Shown: in pieces, positions 20,098 to 29,536 of the stretch
Layout: each line of letters opens with the position of its first letter
How positions within the stretch are numbered: the first letter of the stretch is position 1
From: Dongia_B soli
Lineage (GTDB): Bacteria; Pseudomonadota; Alphaproteobacteria; Dongiales; Dongiaceae
NCBI RefSeq assembly: GCF_034044715.1
Contig: NZ_JAXCLW010000010.1
Location: forward strand, 1-64,000
Length of the DNA: 64,000 bases
Reading direction: 5' to 3'
Made by a program: the position numbers and the translations under genes
The notes under the pieces: model-generated
The model's database searches: none
What the model saw: the letters and a program-made list of their open reading frames with translations, nothing else
Told to the model about the DNA's origin: nothing

Positions 20098-20650
20098 TTC
20101 GGCGGAGGCAGGCCGCACCGAAACCAACGAGCAGACGGGCGAAGACACCGAGCGGGAAATTCCGTTCCTCAAGGGCTACACCGTCTTCAATGTGGAGCAG
20201 GTCGAAGGACTGCCGGAGCATTTTCCGAAAGCCGGAGCCGCGCCTTGATCGTATAAAGCGCATTGAGAGGGCGGAAACGTTCTTTGCCGCTCTGGGCGCC
20301 GATATCCGCCATGGGGAATATCAGGCCTATTATATGCTCACGCTCGACTTTGTGCAGATACCGCTGTTTGAGATTTTTCGCGATGCCGAGGCCTATTATG
20401 CGACCCTGCTCATCAGAGCGTGCACTGGACGCGCCACGGCAAGCGCCTTGACCGGGATTTCGGGTGCAAGCGCTTGGGGGATGAAGGCTACGCCATGGAA
20501 GAGCTTGTTGCCGAGCTGGGCGCCGCCTTCATGTGTTCGTCGATCGACCTAGCGCCGGAGGTGAGGGACGGTCACGCCGCCGCTCATGCGCAGCGCGTCG
20601 CCGACTACCTTGCGGGCCGCCAGCAGTTGCTGATGCAGGTGGCAGCATGA
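20098..20650 (+). pseudogene. Broken ArdC-like antirestriction gene
   Basis: Short plus-strand frames give pieces of an ArdC/DUF1738 protein in the right order: ETNEQTGEDTEREIPFLKGY and VFNVEQVEGLPEHF first, then QIPLFEIFRDAEAYYATL, and then GYAMEELVAELGAAFMC in another frame, ending AAHAQRVADYLAGRQQ. ArdC proteins bind single-stranded DNA and protect incoming DNA from restriction. The HExxH zinc motif that should follow YYATL is destroyed by a frameshift, and parts between the blocks are missing. It is a relic of a transfer-related gene. Confidence 0.75.
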
Positions 20651-20970
20651 ACGGGCGATATGCCTACATTTGTGCGGTATCCGGCAGGCCTCGAGCCGTG
20701 AAAGGCAGATTAAACTGGCTGCAGGCCCGCGAATTGAACTTGCTGCCCATCAATCTACTAAGCTGCATCGTATTTGCCGTTACTTTGTTTCACCGGCCGT
20801 CTGCGAATTTGGACACGCAACTAAAGTTAGGTGCTTGATACTAGGCTCAACGGGACTCACCAGGAATTAGCCCTTCCTTGACTTTTGCCGCGGTTGAGGC
20901 TTTTTGACACCGCCCATGACGGTGTCACGAGTGAGGTGACTCAGCTGTCGTCATACTGCTCCCGTGCTAT
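20651..20970. other. Intergenic region with no gene seen
   Basis: These 320 bases follow the ArdC remnant and precede the end of the PLD gene on the other strand. An imperfect inverted repeat around GACACCGCCCATGACGGTGTC (20909-20929, stem GACACCG/CGGTGTC) could act as a terminator for either strand. Confidence 0.4.
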
Positions 20971-22311
20971 TTACTCGACATGCACGGTGACATCATAACC
21001 GAGTGATCTCAGGGCCTTTGAGGTGCGTCCGTTCCTTGGGGGAAACTGGTCAGGCAGGGCCCAACCAACTATTTCACCGAGAGCGCTGATGCCGAGCCCG
21101 TCAATTTTCCAGGGGAGGTTATGCCAAGCCACAGTCGCTGCGGCAATTCTTCGCTTGCGCCGCCATATAGGACGTATCTCAGCAAATCTCTTACACTCGC
21201 CCCACTCGACGATTTGTCGTTCCAGATTCGATTTGAAAGTGCTGCGAGCTTTTCAGAAATGTTGTAACGCGTGCCGTTGTCTGGAAGCCCTACTGTCCGG
21301 TTCGGAACGCGGCGGGCACAATCCCTCACTGCATGTACACCGGCGCAGATCTTTTCAAACAGCTCGTCATTGATCAGGTCCAAACTCTCCTCCTTTAATG
21401 CCGACCGCAACGCAGGAGCCGTATTGTCAACATCTCCGCTTCAAGAGACGGCGCGTGCGGCAGCTCTCTCCACCATTGGATCGCTTCCGCCAATGCGGTG
21501 TCGCGACGGCCCTTATTTTCCTCATAAAAGGCTACATAATTGGCCTTCCGACCATCGAACGTGCGCTGGTAGTAAGGTGCATGAAGGAACTGGTCAGCCT
21601 GAGCTCCTGCTGGGGCCGGGGGTTTACCCAGTGGGGACGGTTTTCATCCAGGCTCACGATTGCGGCGATACTGCGGAGGTCCTGCAGTGTTGAATGCCAT
21701 TCTTCGAGAAAAGCCTTGTGCTTGCGATCCTGAGCAGTCTTCGGTGCAGTGTGAATCAGGCCGGGCCAAGTCTTAAAGCTCGGGCTTGCCCAGAAGTTCT
21801 TCGAACTGGGCGATGTCGCATTCAATGCCAGCTCTCGGCTGCGCATTTCCTTAACCGCCTCTTCAGTCAGTGGTGTTGAATAAGCGTCAAGTGTCGCGAA
21901 CAACTGCAGAAGGTCGCCCGCCATTTCGTCAGTAATTTCGTTCTCAGGAAAGAAGCATCCTGCTTCCACGTTACTATACCAGGCCCGATCCGTCAGATTT
22001 GCAGATCCAATATAGACGCCGGCGCCACGCCACCAGATGACCTTGGCATGATGATGCTGTACCAGCCGGCAGACATAGTTCGACGATCTCCTGTTCAGGA
22101 AATCACTTAAGATCGCAACGCTTACCGCTACCCTATCGTCCAATCGGCCGTAGAATTTGATTGGGATGCGATTCTCCCAACACCAATCGAACAAAAGCCG
22201 GCTGTCGCTGGCGTAGGCGACGGCGGCAAGAACTTCGTTGGTTTCAGAAGCGCAGTTTCCGGTAATGTTCTGAAGATAGTACCCGTTTATTCCGCCCATT
22301 ATGAGGCGCAT
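20971..22311 (-). pseudogene. PLD-family nuclease gene with three frameshifts
   Basis: The first 250 codons are intact and carry one HKD motif: HHAKVIWW followed by GSANLTD, with AVAYASDSRLLFDW at the start. After about 21615 the homologous reading moves to a second frame (DQFLHAPYYQRTFDGRK), at about 21412 to a third (RSALKEESLDLINDE), and near 21130 to a last frame that ends ALRSLGYDVTVHVE at 20971. Together they make one protein of about 445 residues. The first shift lies in a G-rich run, so sequencing error cannot be excluded. It overlaps the gene before it by 13 bases and is the last gene of the GHKL arm, where it would supply nuclease activity. Confidence 0.75.
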
Positions 22312-23108
22312 TCAGTCGTTTCCCCTTTTGTATAAGCCCTCGTTATCGGACCAGGCCAGGACTCTTGTTCAACCGTTGACGCCGAAGCGCTTTTTTTCCA
22401 GCGGTTAAATTCAGATGGCAGCAGTGCAATGAGTTCGCCGGGCGTCATCACTTCAGGATCGAAGGTGAGCTCAAACTGTCTTAGAACCAGTCCGAACCTG
22501 CGGGCGCTGCCCTTTCCACTGCCAGCCACACCCTTTTTCGGTCGTCCCGTCGTTTCATCGAAATAGAGCCTATTCGCGGCCGCAATCACCGGCCCGCTGC
22601 CAAGAAGCTGCTGGCGTCCGCTGAATTGTTCAAGGATTTCGCCATGTGTGCTGAGGGGATGTGTCGTTTCCCGGGGCGAGATGAGAAGGAGTTTCGCGAG
22701 CTCTTTTTGCGCGCGGACCAGCTGCCACGGGGCTCTGACCGCGTGGCGGTAATAATGCCGGTAGTCTTTGCTGAGGATATAGCGGTATTCCTTATCGGGA
22801 TCGCGTGTACCTGAGCTTCCGGCCGGGCAGATCGCATCGAACCATCTGAGGGCGGCTGCCGACCATAATCCCTGGTCATGGGCGATCGACGCGGCCGGCA
22901 GAGGACTGAAGAGCTCCACGAGGTAGCAGCCGAATTCATAACGGTCGCTGAAGTTGCTCCGCTCTGCGGGAGGGACGCCGGCCACTGCCTCCGCCGTTTC
23001 GGGATTTGACAGCAGGTCGAGAGGTGCGGGCCCGGCAGCACCGGCCAGCAGGTATTCCCTGAACCGGTTGATGCCGAGGTCATTGAGTTTTTTAAACGGC
23101 TCAGGCAT
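22299..23108 (-). CDS. Unknown protein of the GHKL-ATPase operon
   Basis: This 269-residue soluble protein starts at an ATG at 23108 with an ideal AAGGAGG ribosome site six bases before it, overlapping the previous gene by eight bases. It begins with a short helix (PEPFKKLNDLGINRFREYL). A central stretch has DKEYRYILSKDYRHYYR, and the C-terminal part contains a basic GKGSARRFGLVLRQFELTF segment. No domain is recognised. Its place between the ATPase gene and the PLD nuclease gene suggests a structural or DNA-recognition part of one complex. Confidence 0.65.
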   Translation of the reverse strand: MPEPFKKLNDLGINRFREYLLAGAAGPAPLDLLSNPETAEAVAGVPPAERSNFSDRYEFGCYLVELFSPLPAASIAHDQGLWSAAALRWFDAICPAGSSGTRDPDKEYRYILSKDYRHYYRHAVRAPWQLVRAQKELAKLLLISPRETTHPLSTHGEILEQFSGRQQLLGSGPVIAAANRLYFDETTGRPKKGVAGSGKGSARRFGLVLRQFELTFDPEVMTPGELIALLPSEFNRWKKSASASTVEQESWPGPITRAYTKGETTECAS

Positions 23109-23868
23109 CCCGCGCCTCCTTTTCACTCATCGCTTTAATACTGCCGATGAAGTCGTGACCCCCGCAGAAGCCGCGTATAACCTCATCGATCCACTCCGCC
23201 GCTGCCTCGTCCGGCAGATCGGCCGGATTGTCCGGGATGTTGAATTTCTCGCGGATGTGGTCAAGCCATTGTGCCTGCCAGCTGTCGTCTTCCTCGGATT
23301 CATGTGCGAGCTGCTCCAGCACAATCCGCAGCGCCGCTGGCAGAACAAGTGCCTGCCCGAAGGCGTTTCCGAGGATGCGGGCGCTCACACCGGAAATACG
23401 GTTGTTGAGCATGAGCTTCGGACCGTCTTCACTGAAATCGACTTTCCAGATCTCGTGCCCGAGGTCCCGCTCGATAACCGGCAGAATGCCGCGCCGTCCT
23501 TCCTGATCACCTGCTTCCCGCGGGCTGACGCGCTCGGCACTGCCGAGAAGCCGGCCGTGACTGCTCTCCCTGTCAATGACCTTGACCCTGAAAAGAACGG
23601 AGCTGTCGTGATCGATTTCATCAAGGACAAGGACGGAAGGAACATTCAGGTTGCCAATTGTGCCGCAGGGAAACCGCATCCCGGAAGACCGGTAATAGGC
23701 TTCGAGGGCGACCGCCGCATGCGGCGGAAAGCCAAGGTCATCGAGCCGGAGAGCTGCTGTTGCTTTGAGCGGTTGGCCGGGCGCCGTCTCCGCCAACCTG
23801 ATATTGATTCTGTCGTGACCGATACGTTTGCGCCCGGTCGAATTAATTCGTCTCTTTACGCCGCTCAT
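23101..23868 (-). CDS. Unknown protein of the GHKL-ATPase operon
   Basis: This 255-residue protein overlaps the ATPase gene by ATGA, implying coupled translation and probably fixed stoichiometry. The first half is predicted beta-rich and basic (GVKRRINSTGRKRIGHDRINIRL), the second half acidic and helical, with ESEEDDSWQAQWLDHI and PADLPDEAAAEWID. No nuclease motif is obvious. In GHKL-based defence operons similarly sized unknown proteins accompany the ATPase, so a subunit role is likely. Confidence 0.65.
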   Translation of the reverse strand: MSGVKRRINSTGRKRIGHDRINIRLAETAPGQPLKATAALRLDDLGFPPHAAVALEAYYRSSGMRFPCGTIGNLNVPSVLVLDEIDHDSSVLFRVKVIDRESSHGRLLGSAERVSPREAGDQEGRRGILPVIERDLGHEIWKVDFSEDGPKLMLNNRISGVSARILGNAFGQALVLPAALRIVLEQLAHESEEDDSWQAQWLDHIREKFNIPDNPADLPDEAAAEWIDEVIRGFCGGHDFIGSIKAMSEKEARDA

Positions 23869-25703
23869 GCCTGTGCCCTCGCATCAACGACAATATCCCT
23901 GTTCTCATCGAACCCGGCTGCCTCGAGCCGGAAATTGCTGTCTGCTGCCTCGAGAACGAGAACATTCTTCGCCTTTTCCGCAACGGTGGCGCCCGCCGGG
24001 GAAAGGCTGATGTCGCCTTTCGTGAAATCAAAATCGAACGGGCTGTGGCGCTTGAAGGGATCAGCGCCGATAATGTCGTAGGCGACCCTGATCCGGATAT
24101 TGCGCGGATAGGTCCAGGCCGCCGCCCCGGGGCCGGCGGTCAGCTCAAATCCGCCTTTCTGCGGTTTGATGATAATCGCCTTCTGACGCGGCGGCAGCTG
24201 GAGCCGCGCCGGCGGCGTTTTCCTGCGGCTGACCCGCGCCGGCTTCGTCTTGTCCGGGAGTGAGAAGAAATCGATCAGCGCGTCGGGATCTTCTCTTTCG
24301 ATGCGTTCGGCGATCAGATCGTAGAAATGACGCAGACTGTGCCGGACAGCTGCCAGCACCGGAGCAGGATTGCGCCAGTTCTTTTCCAGCTTTTCTGCGT
24401 GGGAGTTCCAGGCTGTGTGCGCCGGGTTTTCCGCGTCACCGAGGAATGCGGCAACTGCCGGGTCGCGGGCGACGAGGGCGCCATAGGCAGGTGAACCCTG
24501 AAAATATCTGCGTTCGCCGACCAGTGTAATCGGCCCCCTGGCAAAGAGAGCAAAAGATTGCGCATTTTCCGGCAGCATTTTCAGGAAGAGATCGAAGTAA
24601 GACGAGGGCTTGCTTCCGTCGCGATTGCTCAGCTGCACCGGTATCCGGGCATGAATCATCTCGCCTGCGGCGAAACGCGACTTCAGACTCTTCAGGGTTT
24701 CCGGGTCGAAAACGCTTTGTTCCAGGCCGTCCTTGCCCACCGGCTTTGCTGCTGTGAGATCGGGGGAGGTTTTCAGCTTTTCACTTACCGCTTCAACAAA
24801 AGCGAACGGAATGCCGGCACCTGCGGCGGGCAGTCCCGCAGCAATCTGATGGAATGACTTCTTGTCGATGACCGTGTCGCCGACTTCGGCAACAAGGCGC
24901 CCGTCGAGAATCTGGAAATAGTAGTTGTTAATGACGCCCGCAATCACTGCCGCTTCATTGATACCGTCATGAACATAAGGAATGACAACCGACAGCCCGG
25001 TCTGATTTTCGCGGACAAAGCCGAGGAGGGTGCGGAGCCGGGCGATGACACCGGCATCGGTGACGGGCAGCTGGAGGCCTTTGGGGGTACTGTTTGCGAA
25101 CCAGAAGCCATGGGCGGGAAAGCGCTCACCGTCTATCTCATGCACGGACAGCACAGCCTGCGCCATCGCCAGAGGGCCGTTGTCACCGTCGCGCAGGGTC
25201 AGGCCGAAGAACGTCCGGATCCTTGATGAGGACGAGAAAACCAGCTTGCCGAGGCCCCACCGGCCGCCGGCCTGCCCGCCCTTGGCAGATCTGCCGTGCC
25301 GCCGCCAGAAGTTCGTAAAATTGCCTTTATCGAATGCATCATAATTTCCGGTCAGGCCTGTCGTATTAAAATCCTCGATGACGAGGATACGGGCGACCTG
25401 CTGGTCAAAAGGACTGCAGTCGAGATTGCAGCTCTGCAGGTGTTTCGTCAGCCCGCCGAACAGCTCCCGGAGTTCCCCGGCCGCCTTGTTCTCGAGTGTC
25501 CTGAAACTGAACCGTACTTTGACCTGCTGGTTCTCGCGGGCGGCATCCGATGAGTTCTGGATGACTTCCCGGACCAGGGCATCGGCAAGGCCGACGTCGT
25601 CGTTGTTGAACTGATCCCGCTGGGTCGGTTCCGTTTCGACGTCCGAATCACGCAGCGCCTCAAAATTCCAGCGCGGCTGCACCGCTGACATCCCGTTCGT
25701 CAT
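23865..25703 (-). CDS. GHKL (MORC/MutL-like) ATPase
   Basis: This 612-residue protein has the ATP-binding fold of MutL, Hsp90 and MORC proteins. The N box is ALVREVIQNSSDAA with Glu46 and Asn50, followed by RILVIEDFNTTGL (Asp and Gly of motif 2) and GGRWGLGKLVF (motif 3). An S5-like transducer domain should follow, to about 330. The C-terminal 280 residues are unrecognised and basic. ATP-driven dimer clamps of this type were described in bacterial restriction-linked operons together with m5C methylases, Vsr and PLD nucleases, as found here. It starts at an ATG at 25703, overlapping the small upstream gene. Confidence 0.8.
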   Translation of the reverse strand: MTNGMSAVQPRWNFEALRDSDVETEPTQRDQFNNDDVGLADALVREVIQNSSDAARENQQVKVRFSFRTLENKAAGELRELFGGLTKHLQSCNLDCSPFDQQVARILVIEDFNTTGLTGNYDAFDKGNFTNFWRRHGRSAKGGQAGGRWGLGKLVFSSSSRIRTFFGLTLRDGDNGPLAMAQAVLSVHEIDGERFPAHGFWFANSTPKGLQLPVTDAGVIARLRTLLGFVRENQTGLSVVIPYVHDGINEAAVIAGVINNYYFQILDGRLVAEVGDTVIDKKSFHQIAAGLPAAGAGIPFAFVEAVSEKLKTSPDLTAAKPVGKDGLEQSVFDPETLKSLKSRFAAGEMIHARIPVQLSNRDGSKPSSYFDLFLKMLPENAQSFALFARGPITLVGERRYFQGSPAYGALVARDPAVAAFLGDAENPAHTAWNSHAEKLEKNWRNPAPVLAAVRHSLRHFYDLIAERIEREDPDALIDFFSLPDKTKPARVSRRKTPPARLQLPPRQKAIIIKPQKGGFELTAGPGAAAWTYPRNIRIRVAYDIIGADPFKRHSPFDFDFTKGDISLSPAGATVAEKAKNVLVLEAADSNFRLEAAGFDENRDIVVDARAQA

Positions 25704-25930
25704 TCGTCCCCCAGTCTGAATTCATTCTCCCCGCTGCCGGCACCTTCGCTGAAGCGTGCCCTCGCAGTTTCCAGCTCCTTTGTCAGCACACGGAAGATCT
25801 TCCTGATATCGCCTTCCGTAAAGCTGTATGCCGCCTTATTGGAGAGATTCCCAATCAGCCGGATATCTTTAATTGTCTTGTTGACCCGGGCCTCCGCCAG
25901 TTCGACAAATTTTTTCCGCTTGTCCCGCAT
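25700..25930 (-). CDS. Small basic helical protein, first gene of the GHKL arm
   Basis: This 76-residue protein is rich in Lys and Arg (RDKRKKFVELAEARVNKTI) and probably all helical, with a YSFTEGDIRKIFRVL segment. It overlaps the ATPase gene by four bases. I chose the ATG at 25930; a TTG precedes it. The family is unnamed to me, but the motif order is the kind seen in small partners of defence operons. It may bind DNA or the ATPase. Confidence 0.6.
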   Translation of the reverse strand: MRDKRKKFVELAEARVNKTIKDIRLIGNLSNKAAYSFTEGDIRKIFRVLTKELETARARFSEGAGSGENEFRLGDE

Positions 25931-26203
25931 CAAGCCTTTTCCTGATTTTCACACCATATGCTGCATGTATTTGTCACATTTGTTTTTTTGACAACATATT
26001 TTTTAAATATTTTTGAAATCTTCCGGAAGTGTACCCGAATCCCACGCCTTATTAGTGTTGCCGAGGCTGGACGGCCGGAATTTCTGGTAAAGCGCCCGGG
26101 GAGGTGCCGGCAGCTCATTCCCTCAATATCCAGGAAATATCAGTGGTGCACTTTGCATCAGAAATGCATAAGCTGGATGCAGCCAACATATGGGAATCAC
26201 ACC
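25931..26203. promoter_or_regulatory. Divergent promoter region between the two defence arms
   Basis: This AT-rich 273-bp gap separates the minus-strand GHKL operon and the plus-strand methylase operon. A TTGACA at 25988-25993 is followed by very AT-rich sequence, but no well spaced -10 box stands out. The RHH protein encoded first on the plus strand is the obvious candidate to bind here and set expression of both arms. Confidence 0.4.
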
Positions 26204-26413
26204 ATGTCAGCCGTTGCTCCGAAGAAATCCGTCCGGACGTCGGTTCTTCTGCCCGAAGATGCGCATGCGCGCATCCAGGCGCTGGCCGATGCCAATCATA
26301 TCTCCGCGGCCTGGGTCATCCGCGCCGCTGTTTTGCGATTTCTGGAAGAACACGGCGATCAGGAGGAGCTGCCGCTTCGGCTGCCGAAGGTGACGCGCGG
26401 AGGCCGCCAGTGA
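26204..26413 (+). CDS. Ribbon-helix-helix regulator
   Basis: This 69-residue protein has a CopG/Arc-like fold: a strand KSVRTSVLLPE followed by two helices (AHARIQALADANHISAAWVIRAAVLRFLEEH). Such proteins bind operators as dimers. It starts at an ATG at 26204 and its stop overlaps the GTG start of the methyltransferase. First place in a restriction-modification operon suggests control of methylase and nuclease timing, like a C protein but of a different fold. Confidence 0.72.
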   Translation: MSAVAPKKSVRTSVLLPEDAHARIQALADANHISAAWVIRAAVLRFLEEHGDQEELPLRLPKVTRGGRQ

Positions 26414-27909
26414 AGACCTCGGCGATAAAGGAAAAGATTGCGCGCATCCGTGCCGGTGGCAAGCCGCGGGTATTGGATCTCTTTTCAGGTTGTGGTGGTC
26501 TGTCGCTGGGGTTCCAGGCTGCCGGTTTTGAAGCGCGTGCTGCCGTTGAATTCGATCCGGAAGCAGCGCGTTCGCACGGCCTCAATTTCCATGGCGGCGA
26601 CAAGCGCCACAGCGTCGCCCGGGACATTATCGAAACGCATCCTGAGGATCTTGTTGCAGAGCTTGACCTCGGACCCGTGGAGCGGGCGATCGACGTGATT
26701 GTGGGCGGCCCGCCCTGTCAGGCCTTTGCCCGTGTGGGCCGGCCGAAACTGCGCGAGATCGATGCTCATCCCCAGGCTTTCAAGCATGATCCCCGGGCGC
26801 GGCTCTATCAGGAATATCTCCGCTATGTGGAGGCGTTCCAGCCGGTTGCCGTGCTGATGGAAAACGTGCCCGACGTGCTTAATCACGGGGGTCAGAATAT
26901 CGCTGAAGAGATCAGCGAGGTCCTCGAAGACAAGGGCTATGTCTGCGGCTATACGCTGCTCAATGCTGCTTTCTACGGTGTGCCGCAGATGCGCGAGCGG
27001 ATGTTCCTGATCGCCTACCGTCGCGAACTGGAGCAGGCAGTTGTTTTTCCCGAGCCCAGCCACTGGCTTGTCCTGCCGCCGGGTTATGAGGGGACGCGCG
27101 CAGTTGCCCTCAAAGTCCTGAACGGCCTGTTCTCGCAGGCTCATGACTATCACGAGCCGCCGGAAGCAAAGCCGCTGCTGCCGGCAGCAGTCACCGCTGA
27201 GCAGGCGCTCGGTGATCTTCCGCCGATCTATGCCCAGGCTGAACTGGAGGCCGGAAACCTTAAGCGGGGTGCCCGGCGGATGGATGAAATCATTCCATAC
27301 GACCGTCGCCGGAAAATATCGGATTATGCGCGCTTGATGCGCACCTGGCCGGGATTTGAAGCGCCGGAGGAGGGGTTGCGTGATCACGTCATCCGGTACC
27401 TGCCGCGGGATTATCAGCTGTTTGCCCGCCTCAACCCGGGAGACCAGTATCCGCAGGCCTATCAGCATGCGCTCGATCTTCTGGCCGAAGAAGTCGCGAA
27501 GCGCCGCCGGAAAGGTGAGACGTTGCGTGAGAGCTCGGCTGCATACGAGAAGCTGCAGAAAGCGATCGTGCCGCCCTATGATGTCAGCAAGTTCCCGAAC
27601 AAATGGCGCAAGATGTGGCGCGATCAGCCGGCGCGCACGCTGATGGCGCATCTCGGGAAAGACAGTTACAGTCATATCCACTATGACAGCGAGCAGGCGC
27701 GGACAATCTCCGTGCGTGAAGCCGCCCGTCTTCAGTCTTTTCCAGACGGATTTGCTTTTTGCGGAACGATGAATCCCTCATTCCGTCAGATCGGCAACGC
27801 GGTTCCACCACTGATGGCCAGGGCGCTCGCAGAAAAAATGATGGAGGCCCTGAAGGCCACGAGAAAGCAGGAGCAGCATGTCGGGGGCAGAGCGGCAGCA
27901 GCAGTTTGA
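26410..27909 (+). CDS. DNA (cytosine-5) methyltransferase
   Basis: This 499-residue enzyme has all the main m5C methylase motifs: DLFSGCGGLSLGF (I, 23-35), GGPPCQAFA (IV, catalytic Cys103), MENVPDVL (VI), PQMRERMFLIAY (VIII), RTISVREAARLQSFPD (IX) and IGNAVPP (X). The target-recognition region lies between VIII and IX and is unusually long. I chose the GTG at 26410, which has GGAGG upstream and overlaps the regulator stop; the frame is open further upstream but only as a shadow. It protects host DNA from the McrBC-like nuclease encoded next. Confidence 0.92.
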   Translation: MKTSAIKEKIARIRAGGKPRVLDLFSGCGGLSLGFQAAGFEARAAVEFDPEAARSHGLNFHGGDKRHSVARDIIETHPEDLVAELDLGPVERAIDVIVGGPPCQAFARVGRPKLREIDAHPQAFKHDPRARLYQEYLRYVEAFQPVAVLMENVPDVLNHGGQNIAEEISEVLEDKGYVCGYTLLNAAFYGVPQMRERMFLIAYRRELEQAVVFPEPSHWLVLPPGYEGTRAVALKVLNGLFSQAHDYHEPPEAKPLLPAAVTAEQALGDLPPIYAQAELEAGNLKRGARRMDEIIPYDRRRKISDYARLMRTWPGFEAPEEGLRDHVIRYLPRDYQLFARLNPGDQYPQAYQHALDLLAEEVAKRRRKGETLRESSAAYEKLQKAIVPPYDVSKFPNKWRKMWRDQPARTLMAHLGKDSYSHIHYDSEQARTISVREAARLQSFPDGFAFCGTMNPSFRQIGNAVPPLMARALAEKMMEALKATRKQEQHVGGRAAAAV

Positions 27910-29536
27910 AGCTGCGATAACTATTCGTCCGGAAATCAGCGATGATGCAATCATTGCTTCGGGCTTCGGATTCTCTAACAGCGCCCGCATCATCGAGGGC
28001 GGTCTGTTCGCGTGCACAAACAACATGGAAGCATACTCGGCGAGGTTGGCGGCCGATCCGACCAGTGGCGCCAGCCAGATTGCCCTCGTCAGTGTTTTGA
28101 CCTTTCCCCCGGAAGAAGAGGTCTATTTTGCCGTATTGGTGGACACTGAGGTCGGTGCGGTAAATCGTGGGCTGGTCAAACTTTTCCATGAAGGCGAAGA
28201 GCGGATTAAAGAAAATCTGGCCGCAGGGAAGAAGGGCGGGCGGATAAATAATAATGTTAAATTCTATGTCACTGACGAAGGTACTGTGTACTTTCAGAAT
28301 GACGGGTTTTTGAATTCGCTAAAGCTGAGCCCTGGTAATGAGCCTCTTGACTCCGATTGTATGGCGAAGGTCGACTCATTCTTCTTTGCAATCTGGCCAC
28401 CCGCTGTTTCGGCCCGGAAGAGCCTGCTGGCTCGTGAATTCGTCGGATACCTCGGTGGTCTGATCGGGCGCGACAGAGTGCATGAAATACGGGTCTGGCA
28501 GGATGCATCGGCCGCCAGTCCGGAAATGCAACGCGCGCCGAATTCAATGGCGGTAAGCGATATTGAGAAAGCGGTTGCGGATCTAGGCGGCCACTATCCG
28601 GCCGGCGAGGTTGCGCGTTACCACGCAGCGCTAAATTTTCTGGCGCAAAAGCATTTCGTAATTCTCACCGGCCTCTCAGGGACCGGCAAGACTCAGCTTG
28701 CATTGAATTATGCGCGAGCCGTACACGGGATCACCACGGCCGACAAGCCGGACCCGTTCCTTTTTATCTGCCCGGTGCGCCCAGAATGGACGGACCCAAC
28801 GGGCCTCACCGGTTATCCCGATGTGCTCTCCAATCGCTACATTGTACCCCCTTTTCTTGAAGCTGTTCTGTTAGCGACAGCGCACCGGGACTCACCCGTT
28901 TTCGTAATTCTCGACGAGATGAATCTGGCACGCGTCGAATATTACTTTTCGGACGTTCTCTCCTGCATAGAAACAGGGGCGAGTCTGCAGCTTCATTCCA
29001 ACAGTGTTCCGCTGGAAGGCTCGAACGGAATCGCCATTCCGGCAGCCCTCCCGCTACCGTCCAATCTCTATATTACTGGAACGATCAACGTCGATGAGAC
29101 GACGAATTCGGTCAGCGACAAGGTGCTAGATCGCGCCATCGTAATTGATATGTCGAATGTCGATTTGGAAGGCTTTATCAGCGGACTGAAAGGCCGGGAG
29201 TCGGACCTTGCACCATCATGTGCTGATTGTAGTCCATATCTTCTGACGGCATATGCGACGATGGCAGCGCATGGATTTGGTTTTGGCTATCGGGTTGCGG
29301 AAGAAGTCCTGCGCTACCATGCCTTTGCACGGACGCACCTCAAAATGGCTGCTGCCCAAATCATTGATGACCTCATGGTGCAAAAGGTCTTATTGAAACT
29401 CCGTGGCGGCGAAAGGCAACGACCCCTGCTGACGGGACTTCTCAAAGCGTTGGGCGGTCTTCCACGGTCCGCCGAATTCCTCAACCGGCTCTTGTCTGAC
29501 CTCGATGAATTCGGGTCGTTCCAGGCGGGCAGGTGA
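27878..29536 (+). CDS. McrB-like AAA+ NTPase
   Basis: This 552-residue protein has an N-terminal region of about 230 residues that should read the DNA site, then a McrB-type AAA+ domain: Walker A GLSGTGKT (265-272), Walker B VILDEMNLARVEYYFSDVL, and the sensor segment GTINVDETTNSVSDKVLDRA. McrB motors translocate DNA for the McrC nuclease. The start overlaps the methyltransferase end by 32 bases, and the end overlaps the next gene. With an m5C methylase, this resembles the LlaJI and BsuMI restriction systems rather than stand-alone McrBC, which cuts modified DNA. Confidence 0.85.
   Translation: MSGAERQQQFEAAITIRPEISDDAIIASGFGFSNSARIIEGGLFACTNNMEAYSARLAADPTSGASQIALVSVLTFPPEEEVYFAVLVDTEVGAVNRGLVKLFHEGEERIKENLAAGKKGGRINNNVKFYVTDEGTVYFQNDGFLNSLKLSPGNEPLDSDCMAKVDSFFFAIWPPAVSARKSLLAREFVGYLGGLIGRDRVHEIRVWQDASAASPEMQRAPNSMAVSDIEKAVADLGGHYPAGEVARYHAALNFLAQKHFVILTGLSGTGKTQLALNYARAVHGITTADKPDPFLFICPVRPEWTDPTGLTGYPDVLSNRYIVPPFLEAVLLATAHRDSPVFVILDEMNLARVEYYFSDVLSCIETGASLQLHSNSVPLEGSNGIAIPAALPLPSNLYITGTINVDETTNSVSDKVLDRAIVIDMSNVDLEGFISGLKGRESDLAPSCADCSPYLLTAYATMAAHGFGFGYRVAEEVLRYHAFARTHLKMAAAQIIDDLMVQKVLLKLRGGERQRPLLTGLLKALGGLPRSAEFLNRLLSDLDEFGSFQAGR

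Noticed and set aside
26485..27681. A 398-residue minus-strand frame
   Set aside because: It is antisense to the cytosine methyltransferase, whose motifs are complete.
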